Of a DNA stretch of 64,000 bases, positions 24,373-32,625 are shown piece after piece (within the stretch, counting starts at the first letter, position 1; each line of letters opens with the position of its first letter). Origin of the DNA: Chitinophagales bacterium (lineage in GTDB: Bacteria; Bacteroidota; Bacteroidia; Chitinophagales; Chitinophagaceae); NCBI GenBank assembly GCA_017303415.1, contig JAFLBJ010000001.1:310001-374000 (forward strand). The letters run 5' to 3'. The position numbers were made by a program, and so were the translations under genes. The notes beneath the pieces are model-generated. The model ran no database searches. It was not told the origin of the DNA and saw only the letters and a list, made by a program, of their open reading frames with translations.

Positions 24373-26019
24373 CTATTGATGAGGGCCCATTACCTCATTC
24401 TTTATCACTTCACGGATAGATTCGAGCCTTTTTCTTAATGGCTCCAGATAACTTTCCTCTAACTGCTCTACCGTTTCTTCAAAGAGGCTATTTAAGTCCA
24501 TGCCTGGGTCTTCCTGATAAATTTCCGTGGCAATAAACTTGCCTTCCTGAACGAGATCATCGTCAGGCTTGATTAAATTGTTCATTTTGTTGTTTTTTTG
24601 TATTTTAAGAAAATTGTTAAGCTGATGTTCAAGCCCCATCAAATGCACGTTTGCATTTTCCGGTGACCAACACTCCGATTTAATTTGCGGAGAATAACCA
24701 ATAAGATTTGTTAGAACGTCCAACATAAGGACTTTAACATCTGAGGCTTTTTCATCCAGTGTAATAATTGAATCATGAAGCGTAAAAAAGGGTAAATCAG
24801 GGAACTTACATGTAATCTGGTTGGCAATATGATTCAAGAAAATACTGCTTTCCAGCCGCTGCAAAGACACCGGAAATCGAGTGTAATCCTTCGATTTCAA
24901 GAGAGTAATTAAATCAAATATGTTGGGAAACTCATCCCGGAATACCCGCCTAAATCCTGTTAAATTTTTCCTGTTTTGATCATACATTCCTACCAAAAAC
25001 CTACTTTTGACTTCATTCCTAGTATATGTCCTTCTGCCATTTTCTGACATTAGTTTGGCAAAATGTTCATACAATTCTCCACTTGCTGCTAGCGAAGCAT
25101 ACCTCTGAAACTCACCTCTGCACTGGATTTCATTGATTATTGGACGACATAATGATGTATCTATATCCTTGGTAGCATACTGTATGGGTGGTGGTAGCCT
25201 CCTACTCTCCCATGCCTCTGGGTTTAGCATTCCAATTAATAGGTATGGTTGGCTATTGCTCAGGTCTAATGATGTGAGACCTTTTCCTTCATAGGTAATA
25301 AAATTCCTTACCCCTCTGGAGGCATTTGTGATTGGAGTATGGAGTCTTTCTCCGCTTCGGTCTCTTGAAAATCGTTGAACTTTGTTCGAAATCTCGAATA
25401 TTGTCCTTAAGTTATGCTTGTACGATGCATCCGGGTCTTCCTTGAATATTTCTCCATCCTTTACTCTTGCACCTTTCTCAAGGGCTTCCTGGTAAATACA
25501 GTATTCCTTCTCAGCTATTTCTATGGCCTTTCCTTCGTCTATTGTTGCACCGGGTAGCCATTTTAATATGCTGGTAATGCTTCGATATTTTCCAAGTCTT
25601 CGTACATACCCCCTTCTTAGTGCCCGACGTACATCTTTATCCTGCACTGTATAGATTGTGGGTTCACTAAAATAATCTTCTTTGATACTATATGCTTTTG
25701 AGTACTTCCCCTTTTCAAAGCTTTCCTTAGCATTACTTCTCGAATAATACTTTTTAAAGACATCAAAATAATTCTTCCTTTTCCCTAAATCGATTATCCT
25801 TTTATAGTCATTACCAAGAAGTCTCTTAAACTTATCGGAATGAACATGTGTATAGCGGCCATCCTCTCTGTGAGAATAAATTAAGCTTGCTGCGACCATC
25901 CACTTGTCAAGCTCTTTTTGCTTATTCTTAAATAAATGGCCGCCTTGGTCCCATAACTCATCTTTAAGCGCACTTGGTACCACCAACTGATAATAATTCT
26001 GTGCATCAATTTCATTCAT
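24373..26019 (-). CDS. Palm-polymerase-like (PolA/single-subunit RNAP-type) replication protein, putative
   Basis: The protein has 548 residues and no close family name is recognised. Three blocks match the palm/fingers motifs of family A DNA polymerases and T7-like RNA polymerases. Motif A is TSLDLSNSQPYLL (D252). A motif-B-like helix is RNEVKSRFLVGMYD (R335, K339, Y346). Motif C is FFTLHDSIITLDE (H415-D416). A Q-R-L-E block (SLQRLESSIFLNHI, near 385-398) lies before motif C, as in PolA. The first 220 residues are basic and could bind nucleic acid, and the C-terminal 80 are acidic. It is 4 bases from an HTH_17 gene upstream. It may prime or replicate the element; this assignment is by motif only. 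Confidence 0.55.
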   Translation of the reverse strand: MNEIDAQNYYQLVVPSALKDELWDQGGHLFKNKQKELDKWMVAASLIYSHREDGRYTHVHSDKFKRLLGNDYKRIIDLGKRKNYFDVFKKYYSRSNAKESFEKGKYSKAYSIKEDYFSEPTIYTVQDKDVRRALRRGYVRRLGKYRSITSILKWLPGATIDEGKAIEIAEKEYCIYQEALEKGARVKDGEIFKEDPDASYKHNLRTIFEISNKVQRFSRDRSGERLHTPITNASRGVRNFITYEGKGLTSLDLSNSQPYLLIGMLNPEAWESRRLPPPIQYATKDIDTSLCRPIINEIQCRGEFQRYASLAASGELYEHFAKLMSENGRRTYTRNEVKSRFLVGMYDQNRKNLTGFRRVFRDEFPNIFDLITLLKSKDYTRFPVSLQRLESSIFLNHIANQITCKFPDLPFFTLHDSIITLDEKASDVKVLMLDVLTNLIGYSPQIKSECWSPENANVHLMGLEHQLNNFLKIQKNNKMNNLIKPDDDLVQEGKFIATEIYQEDPGMDLNSLFEETVEQLEESYLEPLRKRLESIREVIKNEVMGPHQ

Positions 26020-26022
26020 ATG

Positions 26023-26238
26023 TTATACTTTTTGTTTACTGAGTAATGAGTTATCCCGAACTTCCGCTGCTGTTGGTACCGAGTTTGCCAAAATGAACTC
26101 ATCCAGGTCTTCCTTACGAAATACATTGGTCCGACCTACCTTATAGTACTTTATTTCCCGACGATGGGTCATTTTGTACAACTTAGATTGGCTGATGCAG
26201 AGGTATTTTGCTGCATCTGCAAAACGCAAAAAATCCAT
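26023..26238 (-). CDS. HTH_17 / excisionase-type DNA-binding protein
   Basis: The ATG at 26236-26238 (MDFLRFADAAKYLCISQSKL) is chosen because the domain starts at once; the frame is open to 26277. The 71 residues match the helix_turn_helix_17 (MerR/excisionase-like) fold: AAKYLCISQSKLYKMTHRRE, then KYYKVGRTNVFRKEDLDEFI. Proteins of this type are Xis-like excision factors or initiator regulators of Bacteroidota elements. It is the first gene of the minus-strand module and its stop lies 4 bases from the start of the polymerase-like gene. Confidence 0.85.
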   Translation of the reverse strand: MDFLRFADAAKYLCISQSKLYKMTHRREIKYYKVGRTNVFRKEDLDEFILANSVPTAAEVRDNSLLSKQKV

Positions 26239-26437
26239 AAACCCCTTTTTTATTAAGAAAACACATCTTCCATACAATAGTCAGGAAAGCCCAGCTTACT
26301 GACTCTTGAATTACTTCAAAAGTACTCAACAGAATAGCCTAATATACTTATGGTTATGAGGAGGTTATAGTAAGGTTACCATAGTAACCTATGGGTAACA
26401 AATGGAACAATGCTCAAAAAAAATGGGGTAAATAGAG

Positions 26438-27430
26438 CTAGGGAATAAGCTTATATCTTCTTGCCCAGGAGTCAATTATTTGCTTGGCTGTTTCACATGC
26501 TTCCCGCGAATATTGCCACAGATATTTGTAGTTGTAGTAGAAGGAGGAATTATATTTCAAGCTAGCGTCATCATTTCTTCCGCCGATTCGTTTAAAATTA
26601 AGATTGCAGTGATTTACTAAAACACCAATCAAATAGTATATGGTTTTCCCTTGTTTTAATTCAATTGATAGCCCTCCCGTAAAAGCACTATCAGTAAGAA
26701 TTGAATAAAAATAATCAGCAAATTTATTTCCGTCACTAGAATCATTTATTAATATCTCCGATACCCTTAGACTCGAATATAAATCCAAAAACATTCCCTT
26801 ACTAAATTCTACAGCGTTATTTGAATGCTTAGTTACCTGAAATAATCCCAACTCAGGCTCGAACTGGGCTTCCAATTGAATTTTTAAATGCTGAATCGAT
26901 CGGTTTATTGAATTAAAAACTTCCTTTTTAATGCGATTACTCCCTTCCGGCCTACTTTCATCTATATAATCCAGCTTTCCAACATTTTGTTCAAGCCTTT
27001 TTAAGTCATCATAAACTAAAAGCAATCTGGACTTATGTGTATCCGGTGAATGGAATTTCAAATTCTGCAATAAATTTACAATCTCGATATTAAAGACACT
27101 ATACGCACCCTCAACCATGTCCCCAAAGGAACACACTATCCAACCATAATCAGGTTCATCTTTATTTAAAAAATTGCCTGTTTGATTCTGCACACTCCAA
27201 TACTCATAAGAGAGATTTTCAAAACTCACGTTTCGATACATGGAGTTAGATGGGTGAATTCCTAAACAGTCAGATATGCCATATCCCTCGTTGTCACGAG
27301 GTAGGAATTTGTGAATTAAATTTCCTAACCTTCCCAAATGAATCAGGTCCGTATAGGGAAACAATGGATTCCCCTCAAAAGGCTTATGAATAGTGTCAAA
27401 CAAATCACCGGGAATTGGACCAAATTTCAT
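26438..27430 (-). CDS. Unknown protein, divergent from the cassette leader
   Basis: The ATG at 27428-27430 (MKFGPIPGDLFDTIHKPFEG) is used; a TTG upstream would add four residues. It has about 330 residues, with no signal peptide and no membrane helix. Recognisable features are few: an early LFDTIHK.FEGNPLFP block, a central basic helix region (NRIKKEVFNSINRSIQHLK) and a C-terminal SREACETAKQIIDSWARRY. There is no R, HxxR, Y tyrosine-recombinase signature. It is divergently placed just left of the leader of array 1, the position an integron integrase would hold, which makes it worth testing but is not evidence of function. Confidence 0.55.
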   Translation of the reverse strand: MKFGPIPGDLFDTIHKPFEGNPLFPYTDLIHLGRLGNLIHKFLPRDNEGYGISDCLGIHPSNSMYRNVSFENLSYEYWSVQNQTGNFLNKDEPDYGWIVCSFGDMVEGAYSVFNIEIVNLLQNLKFHSPDTHKSRLLLVYDDLKRLEQNVGKLDYIDESRPEGSNRIKKEVFNSINRSIQHLKIQLEAQFEPELGLFQVTKHSNNAVEFSKGMFLDLYSSLRVSEILINDSSDGNKFADYFYSILTDSAFTGGLSIELKQGKTIYYLIGVLVNHCNLNFKRIGGRNDDASLKYNSSFYYNYKYLWQYSREACETAKQIIDSWARRYKLIP

Positions 27431-27587
27431 ATTAATGTGCAAACTTTACTTACGTAATAAATTCCAAATTATTAGCTTGATGCAAATATCGGTATCAAGA
27501 AAAGCAGTCCATATATAAGTAAAAACACTTATCAAAAAAAGGGTGGACCTTTGAGTTACCGTTCTACAAAAACACTTAAATTTATTC

Positions 27588-27850
27588 AACCTTATCCAGT
27601 TCCTACCAAAAATTACCTCCTCCCAGAAAACATTAATAATGAACTTCTTAAACACTTGGTCTGTGACTGAGGGGCACGAAGTGCGCAATTTCCAAAACTG
27701 AATTTTGAACCAGAAATTCTTTTTCATTGAAAACGAATCATGCCCAATTGTAACAATAGGAAATACAACAATCCAACCAGCAAATGATTGATAATTAATA
27801 GATTCATTTTTTCGAACTGACAGCTAATTACATAAATCAAAGCGTTAGCG
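27588..27850 (+). promoter_or_regulatory. Leader of cassette array 1, attI-like candidate
   Basis: About 260 non-coding bases ending in CAGCTAATTACATAAATCAA then AGCGTTAGCGG, where the first cassette begins. The segment is clearly homologous to 40829-41071, the leader of array 2; one stretch of 29 bases (27655-27683) is identical there (40898-40926). In integrons the array begins after attI, a single core site, upstream promoter included. No palindrome is needed for attI and none is present. The overlapping minus-strand reading frame 27446-27727 is probably not a gene. Confidence 0.6.
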
Positions 27851-27912
27851 GTTATTGTATTGACAGCTCAAGTATGTAACGACACGACCGACTGCATCTT
27901 ATCCCTAAACTT

Positions 27913-28473
27913 ATGACACGACAATTGTTGACACTCTGCTTTTTTGTTCTTGTAGTTTTTAAAGGACAAGCACAAACAGACAGCTTGAATTTTCCTGACA
28001 ATGCGAAACTCCCTGACAAATTTCAGAAAGCTATCAAAGAGCAAACAAAAGAATATGACCGTCTTTTTTATCGAGACAGTGCGACAACCAAACATTATTC
28101 AGTTCCCTTCATGCTTGACAAAATTGACAACGACAGCAATTATCACTACATTTTCTTAGCGGAATATTGGATTGCATTTCATTACAAAGACATCATTCCT
28201 GACTTAATCAAACGGTTGACAAATAAAAAAGAAGTCGGGCTTGCCAACTCCGCCGACTTAATAATTTGGGAAAGAGTTCAAGCTAAACAGATGCAATTCT
28301 ATGGACACGGCGGTATCTCTAACGATGACCTCTTTACAATTGCAGGACGAGCAAACAGACTACTAACAGAAATAACCGGAGAAGATATTGGTCATGTTTC
28401 AATGTACTCAACACAAGAACAATTGAAGACACTTCAACAAAATTGGATTAAGTGGCTAAAGAAATTGAAGTGA
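27913..28473 (+). CDS. Cassette 1: secreted protein of unknown function
   Basis: The protein has 186 residues. It has a signal peptide (MTRQLLTLCFFVLVVFKGQA, cleavage near QAQ). The mature part is helical and charged (LPDKFQKAIKEQTKEYDRLF, RLTNKKEVGLANSADLIIWE) and ends LQQNWIKWLKKLK. No family is recognised. It is the first gene after the array 1 leader. The cassette runs from CGTT-AGCGG (27843) to CCGCT-AAC (28492), and the two ends are complementary. Confidence 0.65.
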   Translation: MTRQLLTLCFFVLVVFKGQAQTDSLNFPDNAKLPDKFQKAIKEQTKEYDRLFYRDSATTKHYSVPFMLDKIDNDSNYHYIFLAEYWIAFHYKDIIPDLIKRLTNKKEVGLANSADLIIWERVQAKQMQFYGHGGISNDDLFTIAGRANRLLTEITGEDIGHVSMYSTQEQLKTLQQNWIKWLKKLK

Positions 28474-28484
28474 CGAACAACAAA

Positions 28485-28682
28485 CCGCTAACATGGGGTT
28501 TGCTGCTATGCTGGCAGACGAATAAATCCTCATCTTTTTGTTCGCTATCAGCAGCAGTTCGGTCAGACGTAATTCTATTCGGCTTTACTTCTTATCTTCA
28601 TCATCAGTAATTCTATTGGGCTTCAGTTCTGGGCTGGACAATATAAAATACCAGCACAGCAGCAAGCCCTCAACGTTGGCTG
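28485..28682 (+). repeat. attC-like site 1
   Basis: The left arm starts CCGCT-AACATGGGG-TTTG; the right arm ends CAACGTT-GGCTG. The arms pair over TTGCTGCTATGCTGG against CCAGCACAGCAGCAA. The outer 5 bases do not pair with each other but with the far ends of cassettes 1 and 2. The middle contains GACGAATAAATCCTCA and CAGCAGCAGTTCGG. Confidence 0.85.
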
Positions 28683-28705
28683 TAAGTTTCAATTCTCAAT
28701 TTCAA

Positions 28706-29353
28706 ATGACCCTTCAAATAGACACTTCAAAAGGATGGACAGAAGCAATCATTGACAACGACTGTGAGTTTTATAAATTTGAAAAAGTAGCATTTGTTTT
28801 AAAGACAAAACTTAATCTCACCTTCGCCGACCAATTAAATGACTTTGACACTTACTATTGGGACTTCGTTTATGATGACTCAAACCTATGTTTACACTAT
28901 AACATCCATTTAGGGGTTTCAATTTTCCCAAAACTATTCAAGGACGCTACGAACGTTGACAATGAAAATGTAATTAGGGTTGCTGCCGCACTAATGACAG
29001 AACTTGAAGAATACAACTGGATTCCGTTTGACGATTCAAAAACTATCGGAACAAATGGCAGCGAAGGAGGTAATATAATTGAGGACATAGAGAACATTGA
29101 TGGCGCAAGAATTACCTTAGAGAAAGACTGTGGCAAGATTCCCTTTGCAGTTACATTAGGCATTTACGGACTTATGTTTCATACTCATTTTGACAGCAAC
29201 CTTGACAATGCACACATATTTATTAAGTATTCAAAAGGCAAAATCAACAAAGTTTTTGAATTGTATCAATTACCAGGGGAAAGACGGACAGAATTATGGC
29301 AATCAAAACATGACAAACTAATTGAAGAACTTGCTGAAATGACAAATGCCTGA
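28706..29353 (+). CDS. Cassette 2: small soluble protein of unknown function
   Basis: The frame opens at 28538 inside attC site 1; the ATG at 28706-28708 (MTLQIDTSKGWTEAIIDND) lies after the site and is chosen. It has 215 residues, no signal and no membrane helix. It is acidic, with a compact N-terminal alpha/beta part (EFYKFEKVAFVLKTKLNLTF, TYYWDFVYDDSNLCLHYNI). A middle acidic TIGTNGSEGGNIIEDIENID separates it from a C-terminal half. No motif is recognised. An immunity or antitoxin role is possible from the context but unsupported. Confidence 0.6.
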   Translation: MTLQIDTSKGWTEAIIDNDCEFYKFEKVAFVLKTKLNLTFADQLNDFDTYYWDFVYDDSNLCLHYNIHLGVSIFPKLFKDATNVDNENVIRVAAALMTELEEYNWIPFDDSKTIGTNGSEGGNIIEDIENIDGARITLEKDCGKIPFAVTLGIYGLMFHTHFDSNLDNAHIFIKYSKGKINKVFELYQLPGERRTELWQSKHDKLIEELAEMTNA

Positions 29354-29368
29354 TGCTACGAAAACCTA

Positions 29369-29570
29369 CAGCCAACATTCAGTTTTGCGGCAGCAGGGGG
29401 CGACGAACAAATCCTCATCGGCTGTGTTACTATCAGCTACATATCCGGCTGACCGAACACAGATGAGCAACAGAATATATTTTCATCTTTTGTATCTTTA
29501 ATCGGCTGCAGTTCCGGGCTGGAAGTTTTCCAATTGCCCTGCCGAACGCAAAGCTGTGGCCGTTAGCGGC
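29369..29570 (+). repeat. attC-like site 2
   Basis: Left CAGCC-AACATTCAG-TTTTGCGGCAGCAGGG; right CCCTGCCGAACGCAAAG then GGC-CGTT-AGCGGC. Arms pair over about 16 positions with mismatches. The outer CAGCC is complementary to GGCTG at the start of cassette 2, and AGCGGC to GCCGCT at the end of cassette 3. Confidence 0.8.
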
Positions 29571-29599
29571 AATGCAGTTGTAGAATCATTAATTTTAGT

Positions 29600-30145
29600 A
29601 TGAGACAAGAGCCACCCGATTTTTTAGATATTTCTCCGACAGAATTTGAACTTACCGTTTTAGAGTTTTTAAAGGATCTGGGATCAAGGTTAGAAAATTT
29701 TCAAATTACGCATAACTCAATCGAGACTTCACATGACGGAAACTATCAGATTGACATTAAGGCGACCTTTGAGGCATTGGGTATTAAAATGGCAATTATC
29801 GTAGAATGCAAGAAACATAATTCACCTATAAAGAGAGAAGTTGTTCAAATTCTTAAAGACAAATTGCAAACTCTCGGAGCACAAAAGGGAATATTATTTT
29901 CCACAGCGAAATTTCAATCCGGTTGTATTGAATATGCAGAAAAGCATGGTTTAGCACTCGTGCGTTTAATCGATGGCAAATTCACTTATGAGGTAAAGTC
30001 GATGGATAAAGAAAATATTTGGTATCCACCAGATTTGCCAAAGTACGTCGGAGAATATATCTATAACATAACTGACACAGGTTATACAACATATAACCTT
30101 TCACCCGGATACACCGATGGACTGTTGGAATACCTACAAAAGTGA
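29600..30145 (+). CDS. Cassette 3: Mrr-type restriction endonuclease
   Basis: The protein has 181 residues. The core is a PD-(D/E)xK nuclease of the Mrr family: helix TEFELTVLEFLKDLG, beta strand with D52 (YQIDIKATF), then IIVECKKH with E69 and K71, and a following REVVQILKDKLQTLGAQKGI that fits the Mrr helix with a conserved glutamine. The C-terminal AEKHGLALVRLIDGKF is also typical. Such stand-alone nucleases cut modified or foreign DNA. The last 45 residues (YPPDLPKYVGEYIYNITDTG) are an extension. No methyltransferase is nearby. Confidence 0.85.
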   Translation: MRQEPPDFLDISPTEFELTVLEFLKDLGSRLENFQITHNSIETSHDGNYQIDIKATFEALGIKMAIIVECKKHNSPIKREVVQILKDKLQTLGAQKGILFSTAKFQSGCIEYAEKHGLALVRLIDGKFTYEVKSMDKENIWYPPDLPKYVGEYIYNITDTGYTTYNLSPGYTDGLLEYLQK

Positions 30146-30154
30146 GGATGTACT

Positions 30155-30353
30155 GCCGCTAACATTGGTTTGGCGCTATGGCGGCGCGACGAATAAGTCC
30201 TCGTCGTCCCGTCCGCTTATCAACTTCAGCTCAAACTGATGAATAACGCCGAGCAACAGAATATATCATCAACTTCATAACTTTATTCATCGACAGGCCC
30301 GGCTGAGGTAACACAGAATTTCGCCACAGCGCCAAGCCCCGGTCGTTGCCTGC
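30155..30353 (+). repeat. attC-like site 3
   Basis: Left GCCGCT-AACATTGGT-TTGGCGCTATGGCG; right CGCCACAGCGCCAAG then GGT-CGTT-GCCTGC. TTGGCGC pairs perfectly with GCGCCAA. The left side has 6 bases and the right 9 between core and stem, giving an asymmetric bulge. Confidence 0.85.
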
Positions 30354-30359
30354 AAGCTT

Positions 30360-30995
30360 ATGACGACCCTACTATTCATAACGACAATATCAATTTTGCT
30401 TTCCGCTCTTTGGTTCTTTAAAAAACCAAAGACAATGTATTTGGAGAAAACGATTACAAAGATTCATTTCATCTTTTTGGGTTTAGCAATTTTGACAATT
30501 TACCTTTTAGTTAACCAATTAAGGTTTGTTGGTCAATACACAAATTCAATGATTGGACTGACGTTTCTAAGCAGCGGAATAATTCTATTTGGACTAACAA
30601 CATCAAAACTTATAAAAATTTACAGTGGACTTATTGCAATTCCTGCATTGCTAACTGAAATTTCATTGTTATTTGGTGCGACACCGTTTGTACTTCCTGC
30701 TTTAATCGGCTATCTAATGTTTGCAGCACCGCTTAAAAAAGAAAAAGTAAATGACAGGTATAATTTTGAAATCCATGAAGGGGGAATTATGGCACCACCA
30801 AATCACTTTTATTTGACAAGGCAAACATGTTTTATTTTTGATAAACAAATTCGCTTGACACCGTCATTAGAACATTTTTCAGAAATATCCAAGGTTGAAG
30901 TGATTGGTTTTAAAGAGAATGAAATTGTTATTTGCAAAATTTATATCGAAGACAAAAATGAATTTTCTGTTGACACCCTTCAGTATGACAAATAA
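30360..30995 (+). CDS. Cassette 4: membrane protein of unknown function
   Basis: The protein has 211 residues. Hydrophobic helices lie at about residues 4-20, 30-50, 58-78 and 85-115 (ISILLSALWFF, FIFLGLAILTIYLLV, SMIGLTFLSSGIILFGL, LLTEISLLFGATPFVLPALI). The C-terminal about 75 residues are soluble and beta-rich (FCFIFDKQIRLTP-like, then KVEVIGFKENEIVICKIYI). No family is recognised. The ATG lies 7 bases after attC site 3. Confidence 0.6.
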   Translation: MTTLLFITTISILLSALWFFKKPKTMYLEKTITKIHFIFLGLAILTIYLLVNQLRFVGQYTNSMIGLTFLSSGIILFGLTTSKLIKIYSGLIAIPALLTEISLLFGATPFVLPALIGYLMFAAPLKKEKVNDRYNFEIHEGGIMAPPNHFYLTRQTCFIFDKQIRLTPSLEHFSEISKVEVIGFKENEIVICKIYIEDKNEFSVDTLQYDK

Positions 30996-31012
30996 TGTCG
31001 AGAAGAAAGCCA

Positions 31013-31209
31013 GCAGGCAACATTGGGTTTTATGCGTGTTGGGCTTGACCGTATAACATCAGCTACTTACAAGTCCCAGCTTCAGTTCCAGCAGACGAAT
31101 ATCTATCAGCTTTTTTACTTAACTTCATCAATATATTTTTAGTCAGCAGCGGTTATGGGCATACAGAATACTAATTCCCAACCTGCATAAAGCCCAGCTC
31201 GTTGTAGGC
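31013..31209 (+). repeat. attC-like site 4
   Basis: Left GCAGGC-AACATTGGG-TTTTATGCGTGTTGGG; right CCCAACCTGCATAAAGCCC then CT-CGTT-GTAGGC. The outer GCAGGC is complementary to GCCTGC at the start of cassette 4. Confidence 0.85.
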
Positions 31210-31282
31210 AAGCTTAAAGCGACATCCGTTTCCCAAATAAAATCTTGACAGACACTTCCAAAAAAGTAGTAGACGACCGACA

Positions 31283-31801
31283 ATGAACAAATTAAAGAAC
31301 ATACTCTTTCTGTTACTCGTTTTTATTTTGGCAGTTGTTGTTGCTTTTTATTTTGAGAATAATTACCGAGTACTTGTTCAACATTTCTTTAAAATCATTC
31401 AAGGTGACAAAATAAATTTTGTTGGAAAAGACTTTCATTTATTCGCAAGTCCCTATATGCTTGTTGCGTTTGGACTGTTTTGCGTATTGTTGACAGTCAC
31501 ATTATATGGACTAAAGACAAAAAGGAAAATAATTTATTTCGTCTTGACCATCTTGCTTTTCTTCATCACAACATTTGTGACAAATTATATTGACAGTTTG
31601 GGTTACGTTGTTGAGTGTAAAGCTTGTCAAGACGGAGTAAGAAATTTGCACTACAATGAAATCAACTACGATTTTCATTTTATCACAAGTTTGGCAATTG
31701 GACTATTGCCATTACTTTGGACATTTCTGAAAAAGCAAATCTCAAAAAGACGACATAGAAAGCCTGCCTACAACATTGGTATTGCCAATAGTGGGGCTTG
31801 A
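31283..31801 (+). CDS. Cassette 5: four-helix membrane protein whose C-terminus lies in the attC site
   Basis: The protein has 172 residues. Predicted membrane helices lie at about 8-24, 58-76, 84-104 and 130-149 (LFLLLVFILAVVVAFYF, YMLVAFGLFCVLLTV, YFVLTILLFFITTFV, SLAIGLLPLLWTFL). A C-x-x-C pair (CKACQDG, near residue 117) sits between helices 3 and 4. The last 14 codons (KPAYNIGIANSGA) are read from attC site 5, up to the stop at 31801, so the gene and site overlap by about 35 bases. Function unknown. Confidence 0.6.
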   Translation: MNKLKNILFLLLVFILAVVVAFYFENNYRVLVQHFFKIIQGDKINFVGKDFHLFASPYMLVAFGLFCVLLTVTLYGLKTKRKIIYFVLTILLFFITTFVTNYIDSLGYVVECKACQDGVRNLHYNEINYDFHFITSLAIGLLPLLWTFLKKQISKRRHRKPAYNIGIANSGA

Positions 31802-31966
31802 CATTGAAACAATCAGCAGCGGTAATTCTGCTGTGCTGCGGTTCGGGGCTCGACGAATAAAGCCCAGCTTTAGTTCTTAATATTTAACTTTATCAAAAAG
31901 CCAGGCTTCGGTTCCGGCGGACGGAATTCTAATTCCCCACCATCGGCAATACCTGCTCGTTGTAGT
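31766..31966 (+). repeat. attC-like site 5
   Basis: Left GCCTAC-AACATTG-GTATTGCCAATAGTGGGG; right CCCCACCATCGGCAATACC then TGCT-CGTT-GTAGTTA. The arms pair over 18 positions with two mismatches. Contains GACGAATAAAGCCCAGC and GGCGGACGGAATTC, shared with other sites. Confidence 0.88.
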
Positions 31967-32015
31967 TAACTTTGCTGGACACCTTTAACTCAGTGACACA
32001 ACCCAAAATTTGACA

Positions 32016-32465
32016 ATGGCTGGACCTGCATTAGCATTAGAATATTTATTTATTATCGGCTTTTGGTGCTTTTTAATTCTCTTATTGTTTTACACTATCT
32101 TGAGAAGACGGAATTTTAAAAAATCAATACCAGCCGGACTTCTATTTCTACTGTTGACAGGATTTGGTGTTTATATTATTCACAGGAACAATCAAAATGA
32201 ATACGAAGCCTCAAAAACATTTTGGGGCGACTACAAGCTTGAAAGGTTAGACGGAGAAAAATGTGACAGTTGTAAGGTCAGACTTTATGATGGTTATACT
32301 TACGACATTCTTATGCAAAATAAAGTTATTGGACACGGCAAATGGCACACAGAAACTGCTATTGACATACCAGGACACTTTCTAAAAGTTGACAATGGAC
32401 CAACTTGGGTTGTTTGGGAACATGACAGACTTATTGAGTACATTGACAGAAGACAAGACAAATAA
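32016..32465 (+). CDS. Cassette 6: two-helix membrane protein
   Basis: The ATG at 32016-32018 (MAGPALALEYLFIIGF) is used. It has 149 residues: helices near residues 8-29 and 36-55 (FLILLLFYTIL, GLLFLLLTGFGVYII), then a soluble C-terminal domain of about 90 residues (FWGDYKLERLDGEKCDSCKV, KVIGHGKWHTETAIDIPGHF). The C-terminal domain resembles a small lipocalin-like or stress-type beta fold, but no family is named. Function unknown. Confidence 0.6.
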   Translation: MAGPALALEYLFIIGFWCFLILLLFYTILRRRNFKKSIPAGLLFLLLTGFGVYIIHRNNQNEYEASKTFWGDYKLERLDGEKCDSCKVRLYDGYTYDILMQNKVIGHGKWHTETAIDIPGHFLKVDNGPTWVVWEHDRLIEYIDRRQDK

Positions 32466-32469
32466 AGCT

Positions 32470-32607
32470 GCCTACAACATCGTATTGGCAATAGTGGGGC
32501 TGATAGTTGAAAATCAACATTTGTGTTTCTATTGGGCATTTGTGCAAATGTTGGGCTGACGTTTTTCAAATACCCCACCATCGCCAATACGTAAACCGTT
32601 AGCGGTA
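32470..32607 (+). repeat. attC-like site 6 (short)
   Basis: Left GCCTAC-AACATC-GTATTGGCAATAGTGGGG; right CCCCACCATCGCCAATACG then TAAAC-CGTT-AGCGGTA. At 138 bp it is the shortest intact site; the middle lacks the GACGAATAA element. Confidence 0.85.
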
Positions 32608-32625
32608 ATACAATGAGACTTCAAT

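Noticed and set aside
27446-27727. 93-residue minus-strand reading frame in leader 1
   Set aside because: It lies within the leader that is homologous to leader 2, where the frame is not kept; the composition is not protein-like.
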